Shown here piece by piece: positions 50,095 to 58,825 of a stretch of DNA of 64,000 nt (positions are counted from its first letter, which is position 1; each line of letters starts with the position of its first letter). The stretch is taken from positions 3,596,001 to 3,660,000 of the forward strand of contig NZ_CP039291.1 of assembly GCF_004798685.1 (NCBI RefSeq), in the 5' to 3' direction. This DNA is from Cellulomonas shaoxiangyii (GTDB taxonomy: Bacteria > Actinomycetota > Actinomycetes > Actinomycetales > Cellulomonadaceae). The translations under genes were made by a program, and so were the position numbers. The notes under the pieces were generated by a model. The model searched no databases and was not told the origin of the DNA. It saw nothing but the letters and a program-made list of their open reading frames with translations.

Positions 50095-52188
50095 TCAGTC
50101 GCGCCAGACCTGCACGACGCTCGGCCGCGGCCCGCCCCACCGGCCGCCCTCGAGCGCCCCGGGAGCGACGTAGTCGGGGAAGAACGACTGCTGGGCGCCC
50201 CACACGCCGTCCTCGCCGGGGTGCTGCACCGCGACGTAGACCATCCCGTCACGGTCGCGCACGACCGGACCGCACGTCTCCGCACCCGTCGGCACCGACA
50301 GGAACTGCTGCACCCGTCCGCGCTCGCGCCCCGTGAGCGGGACCTTGAACAGGCCGTCGCCGTAGCCGATGGTGCCCGGCTGGCCGTCCGTCGAGATCCA
50401 CAGGGTGCCCTCGGAGTCGAACGCGACGTTGTCGGGGCACGAGATCGGCGACACCTTCTCGGGCGGGAACCCGGCGAAGTACGTGCCGGACGTGGTGGCC
50501 GGGTCGCCGGCCAGGAGCAGGATGCTCCAGCCGAACGTGGTGGCGCGTACGTCGTCGCCGGCCTCCGTGATCTCCACGACGTGCCCGTGCCGGTTCTGCG
50601 TGCGCGGGTTCGGCTCCGTCGGGCCCTCCTTGCCGGCGGCGCCGCGGTCCGTGTTGTTGGTGCACGCGACGTAGACGCGGCCCGTGACCGGGTTGGGCTC
50701 GACGTCCTCGGGCCGGTCCATCTTCGTCGCGCCGACCGTGTCCGCCGCGAGCCGCGTGTGCACGAGCACCTGCTCGGTGCTGAAGCCGGGCACCTGGCTG
50801 GTCCCGTCGACCACCAGCGGCAGCCACTCCCCCGTCCCGTCGAACGCGCCGTCGGACGGCAGCGCGCCCGTGCCCGTGATCTCCGCGACCGGCGAGTCGC
50901 CGTGGAAGCGCGCGACGTAGAGGCTGCCCGCCGCGAGGAGCTGCTTGTTGCGCGCCCGGTGCCGCGCGCCGGGCCGGTACCGCTCCGTCGAGACGAACTT
51001 GTAGACGTAGTCGAAGCGCTCGTCGTCGCCCATGTACGCCGCGACGTGGCCCGAGCGGCCGACGATCACGTTCGCGCCCTCGTGCTTGAACCGGCCGAGC
51101 GCCGTGTGCTTGACCGGCGGTGCGGTCGGGTCCTGCGGGTCGAGCTCGACGACCCAGCCGAACCGGTTGACCTCGTTCTCGTAGCCGGGCGTCCGGGCGT
51201 CGAAGCGGGGGTCGACGTGCTCCCAGCCGCGCGCCGTCTCCTTGTCGGCGAAGCCGTACCGCTTCTCCTCCGCCGTGCCGCGCGCACGGAAGTACTGGTT
51301 GACGTTCTCCTCGCCCGACAGGACCGTGCCCCACGGCGTCGTCCCACCCGCGCAGTTGTTGAGCGTGCCGAGCGGCGTCGTGCCCGCCGGGTCGGCCACC
51401 GTGCGCAGCAGCGCCGACCCGGCCGCCGGGCCGTCGAACGTGCAGGGCGTCGTCGCGGTGACGCGCCGGTTGACGCGCGCGCCGACCTGGTGCTGCCACG
51501 GGCGACCCGCCCGGCGCCGGTGCAGCGCGACGACGGACATGCCGTGCGCCGCCATCGCCACGCGACGCTGGCGGTCCAGCTCCTCGGGCGTCGCGGCGGG
51601 CGGGAACATGATGCCCTCGTTGGTGTACTCGTGGTTCGCCACGAGCACGGCGGTGCGGCCGCTCGGGTCCTCGAGCAGGTCCACGTAGTCGCAGTTGTAG
51701 CCGAACAGCCGCTCCGCGACGTCGGGCGTCATGGTCGCCGGGTCGAAGGCGTCCCGGTGCGAGAGCAGCGGGTCGCCCCACCGCACGAGCGGCGCCCAGC
51801 GGTACCCGGCGGGGACCGTCACGGCGTCCGTCGCCGCCGGCACGGGCGCGATCGGCCGGAACGGCAGGCCGCCCCGGCGCAGGCCCCACCCGCGGTCGTG
51901 CGCGGCGGCCGGCGGCGCGTCGGCGACGACCGACCCGACGACCACGGCCGCGCCGGCGACCAGCCCGCCGGCGAGCACCGCCCGGCGGGAGAGCGCCGCC
52001 GACGCCACGTCCCGGAAGTACTCGTTGCCGCTCACGTTCGGCACCGGCTGCGCGCACGCGTCGCCGCAGCGCAGGTGGCAGGTGACGGGCGAGCGCCGGC
52101 CGGCGGTGTGCCCGGCCATGGGCAGGAGGGGCAGCAGCGCCCGGCGCGGGACTCCGCCGGTGACGTCGCGGTCGTCGGTCGTGGTCAT
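50095..52188 (-). CDS. phoX: PhoX-family alkaline phosphatase, Tat-exported
   Basis: A 697-residue calcium/iron-dependent alkaline phosphatase of the PhoX type. The Tat signal is unusually far in, at about 67-95 (LSRRAVLAGGLVAGAAVVVG). It is preceded by a Cys/His-containing stretch (CHLRCGDACAQP) seen in other actinobacterial members. Family motifs include VLVANHEYTNEG, GTLNNCAGGTTPWGTVLSGEEN, RFKHEGANVIV and MDRPEDVEPNP (the Glu and Asp ligate metals). It releases phosphate from organic esters outside the membrane. The ATG at 52188 has GGAG upstream. A PHO box about 75-96 bp before the start implies control by PhoP under phosphate limitation. Confidence 0.93.
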   Translation of the reverse strand: MTTTDDRDVTGGVPRRALLPLLPMAGHTAGRRSPVTCHLRCGDACAQPVPNVSGNEYFRDVASAALSRRAVLAGGLVAGAAVVVGSVVADAPPAAAHDRGWGLRRGGLPFRPIAPVPAATDAVTVPAGYRWAPLVRWGDPLLSHRDAFDPATMTPDVAERLFGYNCDYVDLLEDPSGRTAVLVANHEYTNEGIMFPPAATPEELDRQRRVAMAAHGMSVVALHRRRAGRPWQHQVGARVNRRVTATTPCTFDGPAAGSALLRTVADPAGTTPLGTLNNCAGGTTPWGTVLSGEENVNQYFRARGTAEEKRYGFADKETARGWEHVDPRFDARTPGYENEVNRFGWVVELDPQDPTAPPVKHTALGRFKHEGANVIVGRSGHVAAYMGDDERFDYVYKFVSTERYRPGARHRARNKQLLAAGSLYVARFHGDSPVAEITGTGALPSDGAFDGTGEWLPLVVDGTSQVPGFSTEQVLVHTRLAADTVGATKMDRPEDVEPNPVTGRVYVACTNNTDRGAAGKEGPTEPNPRTQNRHGHVVEITEAGDDVRATTFGWSILLLAGDPATTSGTYFAGFPPEKVSPISCPDNVAFDSEGTLWISTDGQPGTIGYGDGLFKVPLTGRERGRVQQFLSVPTGAETCGPVVRDRDGMVYVAVQHPGEDGVWGAQQSFFPDYVAPGALEGGRWGGPRPSVVQVWRD

Positions 52189-52262
52189 CGGGGTCTCCGG
52201 GGCTCTGCGTGCGGGTCGCGGGCGCGCACACCCTCGCAACCGGAAGAACCCGGCACCGGCAC

Positions 52263-52284
52263 GCAGGATGAGCGCCGGGTGAAC
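52263..52284 (-). promoter_or_regulatory. PHO box upstream of phoX
   Basis: On the minus strand two 11-bp direct repeats abut: GTTCACCCGGC and GCTCATCCTGC. They fit the Streptomyces PhoP direct-repeat unit G(G/T)TCAYYYR(G/C)G closely, the second with C for the second base. The orientation is toward phoX. Confidence 0.75.
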
Positions 52285-52360
52285 GCACGACGACATCACC
52301 GGGCGGCGGCGCGGACTCGCGCTGTCCGCGCCGCGTCCGTCGTCCTCCGGGCCGGCGGGG

Positions 52361-54424
52361 TCAGGCGGACGGGCCGCTGCCGCGGTCGGCGAGGCGGCCG
52401 AGCATCGCGTTGTACTCGTCCAGCTCGGCGTCGCCGTCCCGGTCGGCGCGGCGGTCGCTGCGGCGCGCCGTGCGCTCGTCGTCGCGCGTCCACTGCACCG
52501 CCACGACGATGGCGAGCACGACCGTCGGGATCTCGCCGATCCCCCAGGCCACCGAGCCGCCGAGCTGCTGGTCGCGGATCGCCGACGGCCCCCAGGGGCG
52601 CCCCATGAGGCCGAACCAGTCGGCCGCGAGCAGCGACTGCCCGCCGACGAGCGCCACGCCGAAGAACGCGTGGAACGCCATGGTCGCGAACAGCAGCAGC
52701 AGCCGCATCGGGTAGGGCGGGCGCGTCGGGCCGGGGTCCACCCCGACCAGGGCGTTGACGAAGAGGTACCCGGCCAGCGAGAAGTGCACGACCATCACGA
52801 GGTGCCCGACGGGGCTGCGCATCGACCACTCGAACACCGGCGAGTAGTAGAAGACCACCATCGACCCGGCGAAGTTCACGGCGGCGACGATCGGGTTCGC
52901 GAGGAACGTCCCCACCCGGCTGTGCACGAGCGTGAGGATCCACTCCCGCGGCCCGCGCGACGCGTCGCCGCTCAGCTGCCCCGACCGGCCGGGCAGGGCC
53001 CGCAGCGCGAGGGTCACGGGGGCCGAGAGCGCGACGAAGATCGGCACGACCATCGCCAGCACCATGTGCTGCACCATGTGCGCGCTGAACAGCACGTGCC
53101 CGTACATGGCCGGCCCGCCCGACGTCGTCCACAGGAACGTCAGCATCCCGAGCAGCCAGGACACGGTCCGGAGCCACGGCCACGCGTCGCCGCGGCGGCG
53201 CAGCCGCACGACCCAGCGCAGGTACACGACGATCCCCGCCACGGCGGCGGCCGCCATCAGCAGGTCCCAGCGCCACTGCGCGACCCACTGCAGGCCCGTC
53301 GGCTCGGGCGGCAGCGCGTGCCCGGTGAGCAGGTACGCCGGGGACGTGTCGGCCGACGGCTCGTCGGGCACGGGCGGCGGCGAGGACCCGAGCGCCACGG
53401 CCACCCCGGACACCGCACCCATCACGGCGATCTCGACCAGCGCGAGCCGCCAGAACAGCCGGCCGGCGCGGCCGCCGACGAGCTGCGGGACGGTCCGCCG
53501 GCGGTGCACCAGGCCCAGCAGCCCGAGGACGCCGAACAGCACGACCTTGACGGCGAGCAGCGCCCCGTACCGGGTGCCCAGGCCCTCCCAGCCGCCGAGC
53601 CGCACGATGCTGTTGACGACGCCCGACAGCGCGACCGCGGCGAAGCACCACGCCGCGATCGTCGAGTACCGCGCGACCGCGGGGGCGGCGTCCGTGCCGA
53701 GGCGTCCGACGAGCAGCGCCAGGGCGCCGAGCGCGCCGATCCACACCGCCGCCCCGACGAGGTGCAGGAACAGCGACGACGTCGCCAGCTCGTGGCTCGC
53801 GGCCCCCGCGGCGTGCCCCGTCTGCCCGAGCTGCCACAGCGCGACGACGACCAGCGCGGCCGCCCACGCCGCACCCGTGGGCGTCGCGACGACCAGCGCG
53901 AGCACGGTCGCGACCGCGGCCAGCGTGGTGAGGGTCAGCAGCGACCGGCCGAGGTCGATCTGCGTGACGAACAGCGCGAGCTCGTCGCCGAAGCCCGGCG
54001 ACGTCGGGGACGACCCCGCGACGGACGCGTAGGCGAGCACGAGGTGGACCACGGACAGGAGCGTCCACGCCCCCGCCGCGACGCCGGCGACCACCAGGCT
54101 GCGCGCGTAGGCCCCGCCGTCGGCCACGGCCGCTCCCGGGCGGGGCTCGCGGGCCGCGCGGTCGCCGGCGTCCGGCGCGGGCGCGCGGCGCGGCAGGACG
54201 CAGACGGCGAGCACGAGGGCGCCGAGCGTCAGGGCGCCGGCGAGCTCGGTGAGCGTCTCGACGACCGGCAGGCCCCAGCGCACGACGGCACCGGGGTCGC
54301 CGAGCGCGACGGCCGCGGCGGTACCGCTGAACGCGACGCCGACGAGCACCGCCAGCGCACCGGTGGCCGCGAGGACCGCGGGCGCACCGGCGCGGCGCAC
54401 CGAGACGGCCGACGACTGATCCAC
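52361..54424 (-). CDS. CopD-CtaG fusion, copper membrane protein
   Basis: A 687-residue integral membrane protein. The first half (about 1-350) is a CopD-like copper-import domain with conserved His in LFLHLVGAAVWIGALGAL and a HRRRTVPQL loop. The second half (about 375-640) is a caa3_CtaG domain with MYGHVLFSAHMVQHMVLAM, MVVHFSLAGYLFVNALVGVDP and MAFHAFFGVAL, rich in His and Met on the membrane faces. CopD moves copper inward and CtaG domains are linked to copper delivery for cytochrome oxidase. A signal-anchored start at GTG 54424 has no clear ribosome-binding site. CopC is encoded about 0.5 kb upstream on the same strand. Confidence 0.92.
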   Translation of the reverse strand: MDQSSAVSVRRAGAPAVLAATGALAVLVGVAFSGTAAAVALGDPGAVVRWGLPVVETLTELAGALTLGALVLAVCVLPRRAPAPDAGDRAAREPRPGAAVADGGAYARSLVVAGVAAGAWTLLSVVHLVLAYASVAGSSPTSPGFGDELALFVTQIDLGRSLLTLTTLAAVATVLALVVATPTGAAWAAALVVVALWQLGQTGHAAGAASHELATSSLFLHLVGAAVWIGALGALALLVGRLGTDAAPAVARYSTIAAWCFAAVALSGVVNSIVRLGGWEGLGTRYGALLAVKVVLFGVLGLLGLVHRRRTVPQLVGGRAGRLFWRLALVEIAVMGAVSGVAVALGSSPPPVPDEPSADTSPAYLLTGHALPPEPTGLQWVAQWRWDLLMAAAAVAGIVVYLRWVVRLRRRGDAWPWLRTVSWLLGMLTFLWTTSGGPAMYGHVLFSAHMVQHMVLAMVVPIFVALSAPVTLALRALPGRSGQLSGDASRGPREWILTLVHSRVGTFLANPIVAAVNFAGSMVVFYYSPVFEWSMRSPVGHLVMVVHFSLAGYLFVNALVGVDPGPTRPPYPMRLLLLFATMAFHAFFGVALVGGQSLLAADWFGLMGRPWGPSAIRDQQLGGSVAWGIGEIPTVVLAIVVAVQWTRDDERTARRSDRRADRDGDAELDEYNAMLGRLADRGSGPSA

Positions 54425-54451
54425 CGGATCAGCGTAGGCGTCGCCGCGGCG

Positions 54452-54856
54452 TCACCCGGCTCGGGGACCCCGGTCCCGGGGGGTGCCGTCCGCCACGTCG
54501 GGGCCGCCGTCCGCGGCCCCCGCGCGACGGCGCTGCATCAGGACGGCCACCGTGGCGACGCCCACGATGACCGACGCGAGGAGCACGACCCACACCCACG
54601 TCGGCAGCCCGTCCGGGTAGTTGTCCCGCGCCGCCTCGCCGGACCCGCCCTGGTCGGGCGTCAGGTCGGTCTCCTCCGACGCGGTCGGCGTCGGCTCGGC
54701 GCTGACCGCCTGCGCGGGCTGCGCGGCGGCGGCGGTCGGCGCGCCGGCGACGAGCGCGGCCAGCACCGCGACGAGGGCGACGAGGAAGGCGGCGAGCAGG
54801 GGACGTGCGGGCGCGTGCGGCGCGCGGGCCGGCACGAGGGTGGTGGTCGGGCGCAT
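54452..54856 (-). CDS. CopC-less paralogue: signal peptide, stalk and membrane anchor only
   Basis: A 134-residue protein. It has a signal peptide (about 1-45, ending GAPTAAAA), an acidic Thr/Pro stalk, one membrane helix (TWVWVVLLASVIVGVATVAVL) and a basic tail RRRAGAADGG. The neighbouring CopC protein has the same order plus a CopC domain between signal and stalk. Both genes share the leader GGGAGAGCC-ATGCG. This suggests duplication followed by loss of the copper-binding domain. It may still bind CopD as a partner, or it may be decaying. The ATG at 54856 is well supported by GGGAG. Confidence 0.7.
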   Translation of the reverse strand: MRPTTTLVPARAPHAPARPLLAAFLVALVAVLAALVAGAPTAAAAQPAQAVSAEPTPTASEETDLTPDQGGSGEAARDNYPDGLPTWVWVVLLASVIVGVATVAVLMQRRRAGAADGGPDVADGTPRDRGPRAG

Positions 54857-54942
54857 GGCTCTCCCGGGGTTCGCGGGGCGGGCTGTCGCTCGATCCCACC
54901 ACCGCCGCGCGCGAACCGCGAGGCGGGCGCCGGGGCCGGGGC

Positions 54943-55740
54943 TCAGCCGGCGGCGGGACGGGAGCCGTCGGACGCGGTGCCGTCGGACGCGGTGCCGTCG
55001 GACGCAGCGCCGTCGGACGCAGCGCCGTCGGACGCGTCGGCCGCGCGGCGGCGTGCGGCGACGGCACCGCCGGCGGCCGCGGCGACGGCCCCGGCGACCA
55101 CCACCGCGACGACCGGCCACAGCCACACGGGCGTGCCCGTGCCGTCGTCGTCGGACGCCGCGCCGACGGTCGGGGACGGCGACGGCTCGGCCGTCGCCTC
55201 GTCCGCGGGCGTCGGCTCCTGCGACTCCTCGGAGGGCTGCGCCTGCGTCGTCATCATCGGCTCGGGCGACGGCGCCACCGACGCCGCGGGGCCGGCGGCC
55301 TCCGCGGCCGTGAACCCGAACGTGCCGGTCACCGGGTGGCCGTCCGCGCTGGTCGCCCGCCAGTCGACGCGGTACGCGCCGGCCGGGAGGTCCGCCGCGA
55401 GCGGCTGCACGACGGACGCGTCCACGAGCTGCACCGGCCCCGCGCTGACGACCGTCCCGTCGGCGGCCGTCACGACGACCTCGGTGCCGAGCTCGAGCAC
55501 CGCCTGGTCGAACGTCAGCGTCACCTGCGGCGGCGCCTGCGGGAGAGTCGTGCCGTCCGCCGGGTCCGTGCTGCGCAGCCCGTTGTGCGCGGCCGCGGGG
55601 AGCGCCGTCAGCAGCAGCGTGACGAACGCCGCCGCCAGCGCGGCCGGCAGGGCGACCGCCGCCGTGCGCGCGCGCACCGCGGCGCGCGCCGGGGCGGGAC
55701 CCAGCTCACGCGCGAGGTCGGGACGGAGCGACGGGCGCAT
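54943..55740 (-). CDS. copC: CopC-domain copper-binding protein, membrane-anchored
   Basis: A 265-residue exported protein. After the signal peptide (ending LPAAA) the mature chain starts HNGLRSTDPADGTTL, with the N-terminal His that binds Cu(II) in CopC. The domain also has PQVTLTFDQAVL and the second-site ADGHPVTGTFGF. A Pro/Glu stalk, a membrane helix (VWLWPVVAVVVAGAVAA) and a tail of repeated SDGAA/SDGTA units follow. It should hand copper to the CopD-CtaG protein encoded downstream. The ATG at 55740 has GGGAG upstream, in a leader nearly identical to that of the next gene. Confidence 0.92.
   Translation of the reverse strand: MRPSLRPDLARELGPAPARAAVRARTAAVALPAALAAAFVTLLLTALPAAAHNGLRSTDPADGTTLPQAPPQVTLTFDQAVLELGTEVVVTAADGTVVSAGPVQLVDASVVQPLAADLPAGAYRVDWRATSADGHPVTGTFGFTAAEAAGPAASVAPSPEPMMTTQAQPSEESQEPTPADEATAEPSPSPTVGAASDDDGTGTPVWLWPVVAVVVAGAVAAAAGGAVAARRRAADASDGAASDGAASDGTASDGTASDGSRPAAG
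54964..55035. repeat. 15-bp in-frame repeats in the copC 3' end
   Basis: Four to five copies of a 15-bp unit (GCCGTCGGACGCGGT or its AGC variant) encode the SDGAA/SDGTA tail of the CopC protein. Such repeats can change number by slippage without breaking the frame. Confidence 0.8.
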
Positions 55741-55782
55741 GGCTCTCCCGGGGTCGAGGGGCGGGGCTCGTCCCCGATCCCA

Positions 55783-56508
55783 TCACGCCGCCCCGGGTGG
55801 GACCGAACCGCGCGGGTGCCCCGGGCCGCCCGGACGCCGACGCACCCGAGCCGCCAGCAGGACGAGGACGCCGGCCGCCGTCGCCACGGCGATCGTGCGG
55901 ACGGGGCCGGTGCCGGGCGTGGCGGTGTCGACGGCGGGCACCACGGGCACCGCGACCGGCACCGGGGCGTCGGCCGGCTCGGCGACAGGCGCAACGGGCT
56001 CCTCCGCCGCGGCCGGTGCCCCGTGGTGGCCCTGCGCGTGGTGGTCGGCCTCCGCTCCGTGGTCGCCGTGCGCGCCGACGGCGGCGCCGGCGGTCGGCCC
56101 GGTCGCGCCTGACCCGTCGGCGGGCATGCCCGGGGGCGCGTCCGCCGGCGTCGTCCGCTCGGGTGCCGCGGCCGCCGGGGCGACGGCCGGGGCGAGCGTC
56201 GCCAGCACCGGCTGCAGCGCCACGACGGCGAGCGCGACCGTGCCGGCGGCGACGAGCGCGGCGCGCCGTCCGCCCGCCGCCCGGGCGCCGGCGACACCGG
56301 CCGCCACGGCGAGCGCCGCCAGCGCGGCGAGGACGGTGGCGGCGGGCAGCGGACCGCCGGCCGACACGTGCGCCAGCACGGCCGCGGTCAGCGCGACGCC
56401 GGCCGTGCCGCCGCCGCGCAGCAGCAGCCGGCGCCCCGAGGGCAGCCGGACGGCGCGCGTGGGCGCGTCCTCGTCGTCGAGCACGCGACGACGGTGCCGC
56501 CCGCCCAC
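55783..56508 (-). CDS. His-rich membrane protein of the copper locus
   Basis: A 241-residue membrane protein with about four hydrophobic segments. Between the third and fourth lies an extracellular-type loop (about 128-185) with AHGDHGAEADHHAQGHHG, a likely metal-binding cluster of His and Asp. The family is not recognised. Position just upstream of copC suggests a role in copper handling. The GTG at 56508 lacks a good ribosome-binding site; a GTG at about 56484 (before LDDEDAPTRAV) is an equal choice. It is divergent from the Rieske gene, with a GAATCGCTTA element (56526-56535) between them. Confidence 0.6.
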   Translation of the reverse strand: MGGRHRRRVLDDEDAPTRAVRLPSGRRLLLRGGGTAGVALTAAVLAHVSAGGPLPAATVLAALAALAVAAGVAGARAAGGRRAALVAAGTVALAVVALQPVLATLAPAVAPAAAAPERTTPADAPPGMPADGSGATGPTAGAAVGAHGDHGAEADHHAQGHHGAPAAAEEPVAPVAEPADAPVPVAVPVVPAVDTATPGTGPVRTIAVATAAGVLVLLAARVRRRPGGPGHPRGSVPPGAA

Positions 56509-56640
56509 GGGCGCGGTCCACGCGCGAATCGCTTAGGGCGTGCGGCCGTCGCCGGTTTCCCGGGTCACCCGCTGCGGGGTGACGATGGGGCGCATCGGAT
56601 GCCCCCGCCGCCCACGGGCGGCCCACCGAGAGGAGGACCC

Positions 56641-57225
56641 GTGCCCGTCCGCACCACCCCGGTCACCCGCACCACCCCGGTCACCCACCCCACCCCGGCC
56701 GCTCGCCCCGCCACCCCGGCCGCGGCGCCGTCCCCCGCCGTCGACGCGTCCGCCGGCACCGGGCACGGCCCGGGCTGCACGCACTGCCCGTCGCGGCGCG
56801 ACGTCCTCACGCGCGTGGGCGCCGCGACGCTGGGCGCGGCGGCCGTCGGCGTGCTCGCGGCCTGCGGCGGCGGCACGGGGGCCGACGGCCCGGGGACCGC
56901 CGCGGGCGGGGCCACGGCGGGCCCCGACGGCGCGCTGGCGTCGGTGGACGACGTCCCGGTCGGCGGCGCGCTCCTGGTGACCGGTCCGGACGGCACGCCG
57001 CTCCTGCTGACGCAGCCCGCGGCGGGCACCGTCGTGGGCCTGTCCGCGGTGTGCACGCACCAGGGGTGCACGGTCGTGCCGGGCGACGAGGAGCTCGAGT
57101 GCCCGTGCCACCGGTCCGTGTTCACGCTCGAGGGCGAGCCGGTCTCGGGCCCGGCGACCGAGCCGCTGCCGCCGTTCCCCGTCACGGTGCGCGACGACGG
57201 GAGCATCGTCGCCGCCGGTGCGTGA
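56641..57225 (+). CDS. Rieske [2Fe-2S] lipoprotein
   Basis: A 194-residue exported Rieske protein. A Thr/Pro-rich N-terminus with TTPVT repeats is followed by a twin-Arg type signal SRRDVLTRVGAATLGAAAVG ending in lipobox LAAC. The cluster-binding residues are in CTHQGC and CPCHRSVF, the usual C-x-H and C-x-x-H pairs. It is probably a soluble-type electron carrier on the outer face of the membrane. It is not a cytochrome bc1 subunit, which would be longer with several helices. The GTG at 56641 has GGAGG upstream. It is divergent from the copper genes, so co-regulation is possible. Confidence 0.88.
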   Translation: MPVRTTPVTRTTPVTHPTPAARPATPAAAPSPAVDASAGTGHGPGCTHCPSRRDVLTRVGAATLGAAAVGVLAACGGGTGADGPGTAAGGATAGPDGALASVDDVPVGGALLVTGPDGTPLLLTQPAAGTVVGLSAVCTHQGCTVVPGDEELECPCHRSVFTLEGEPVSGPATEPLPPFPVTVRDDGSIVAAGA

Positions 57226-57266
57226 CGCGGGCCTGAACCGCACCACGCAGACGGGGCGGGGTGGCC

Positions 57267-58796
57267 TCAGCCCCAGACGAGCGCCTGCGCCGGGTCCGCC
57301 AGCACCGCCGCGACGTCGGCGAGCACGCGCGAGCCCAGCTCGCCGTCGACGAGCCGGTGGTCGAAGCTCAGCGCGAGCTGCGTGACGTGACGCGGCTTGA
57401 CCTTGCCCTTGTGCACCCACGGCTGCTGCCGGATCGCGCCGAACGCGAGGATCGCGGCCTCGCCCGGGTTGAGGATCGGCGTGCCGGTGTCGATGCCGAA
57501 GACCCCGACGTTCGTGACGGTGATCGTCCCGTCGCGCATGTCGGTGGGCGACGTGCGGCCGGCGCGGGCGGTCGCGGTGAGCTCGCCGAGGGCGCGGGCG
57601 AGGCCCAGCAGGTCGAGCCGGTGCGCGTCCTTCATGTTCGGCACGACGAGCCCGCGGGGCGTCGCCGCCGCGATGCCGAGGTTCACGTAGTGCTTGTAGA
57701 CGATCTCCTGCGTCTCCTCGTCCCACGAGGCGTTGATCTCCGGGTGCCGATCGATCGCGAGCAGCAGCGCCTTCGCGGCGATCAGCAGCGGTGTGACGCG
57801 CACGTCGGCGAACTCGCGGTCCGTGCGCAGGCGCTCGACGAGCTTCATGGTCCGGGTGACGTCGACCGTGTGGAACACCGTGACGTGCGGGGCGGAGAAC
57901 GCGCTCGAGACCATCGCCTCGGCCGTGCGCTTGCGCACGGACCGGACGGGCACGCGCGTCTGGCGGCCGTCGGGCGTGACCGTGCCGCTCGCGAGCCACG
58001 GCTGGTCGTCGCCGGGGTACGTCGCGAGCGTGCGGGCCTCCGCGCGCGCGGAGTGCGCGAGCACGTCCTCCCGCGTGACGATCCCGCCGGGGCCCGTGGC
58101 CTGCACGCCGTCGAGGTCGACGCCGAGGTCGCGCGCGAGCTTGCGCACGGGCGGCTTGGCCAGCGCGTGCCGGCGGACGGCCGTGTCGGTGTCCGTCGTC
58201 GTCGCGGGCGCCTGGCGGCTGCCCGCGACCGGCCGGGCGGGTGCGGGCGCCGGGGCGGGCGGGGTCGCCGCGACGGCGGCGGCGGCGCGCGGACGGCGGC
58301 GGGAGCCCCCGTCGGCGACCCCGTACCCGACGAGCACGGCGCCCGAGCCCTCGCCGTCGGACCCGCTCGCGCCGTCGGCCTGCTGCGTGCGCTCGTCCCG
58401 TGCGGCCTCGACCTCGTCGGCGCCGCCCGGCTCCTCGGACTGCCGGCTCGGGTGCGGGCGGCTCGCGCGCGGGCCGTCGTGGTGCGCGGCGGACCGCCGC
58501 GCGGCCGGAGCCTCGGGTGCCGGTGCCTCGGGCACCGGCGCGGCGCCCGTGGGGTCGGTGTCCACCTCGATGATGGGCGTCCCGACCTCGACGGTCTCAC
58601 CGGGCTCGACGAGGATCCGCGTGACGACGCCGGTCCACGGCGACGGCAGGTCGACGAGCGACTTCGCCGTCTCGATCTCGACGATCGTCTGGTTGACCTC
58701 GACGGCGTCGCCGACCGCGACGTGCCACGTGACGATGTCGGCCTCGGTGAGGCCCTCGCCCGCGTCGGGCAGGGGGAACTGCTGGTACGTCGGCAC
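57267..58796 (-). CDS. bkdC: Branched-chain 2-oxoacid dehydrogenase E2 (lipoamide acyltransferase)
   Basis: A 509-residue acyltransferase core of a 2-oxoacid dehydrogenase complex. One lipoyl domain (1-80) carries the lipoylated Lys in [15 protein letters not shown] long Ala/Pro/Ser linker is followed by the E1/E3-binding domain ([33 protein letters not shown]). The catalytic domain ends with the His-x3-Asp-Gly site [12 protein letters not shown]. It transfers acyl groups from E1 to CoA. The GTG at 58796 has AGGAG six bases upstream. It is third in the E1 alpha-E1 beta-E2 operon; no E3 gene is adjacent. A pyruvate-type complex is possible. Confidence 0.9.
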   Translation of the reverse strand: MPTYQQFPLPDAGEGLTEADIVTWHVAVGDAVEVNQTIVEIETAKSLVDLPSPWTGVVTRILVEPGETVEVGTPIIEVDTDPTGAAPVPEAPAPEAPAARRSAAHHDGPRASRPHPSRQSEEPGGADEVEAARDERTQQADGASGSDGEGSGAVLVGYGVADGGSRRRPRAAAAVAATPPAPAPAPARPVAGSRQAPATTTDTDTAVRRHALAKPPVRKLARDLGVDLDGVQATGPGGIVTREDVLAHSARAEARTLATYPGDDQPWLASGTVTPDGRQTRVPVRSVRKRTAEAMVSSAFSAPHVTVFHTVDVTRTMKLVERLRTDREFADVRVTPLLIAAKALLLAIDRHPEINASWDEETQEIVYKHYVNLGIAAATPRGLVVPNMKDAHRLDLLGLARALGELTATARAGRTSPTDMRDGTITVTNVGVFGIDTGTPILNPGEAAILAFGAIRQQPWVHKGKVKPRHVTQLALSFDHRLVDGELGSRVLADVAAVLADPAQALVWG

Positions 58797-58825
58797 CCGG
58801 TGCTCCTGTGCGTGGTGGGGCGTGG

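Noticed and set aside
56641..57225. Rieske protein as the cytochrome bc1 subunit
   Set aside because: The actinobacterial QcrA subunit is much longer with several membrane helices and lies beside qcrB/qcrC. This is a 194-residue lipoprotein without such neighbours.
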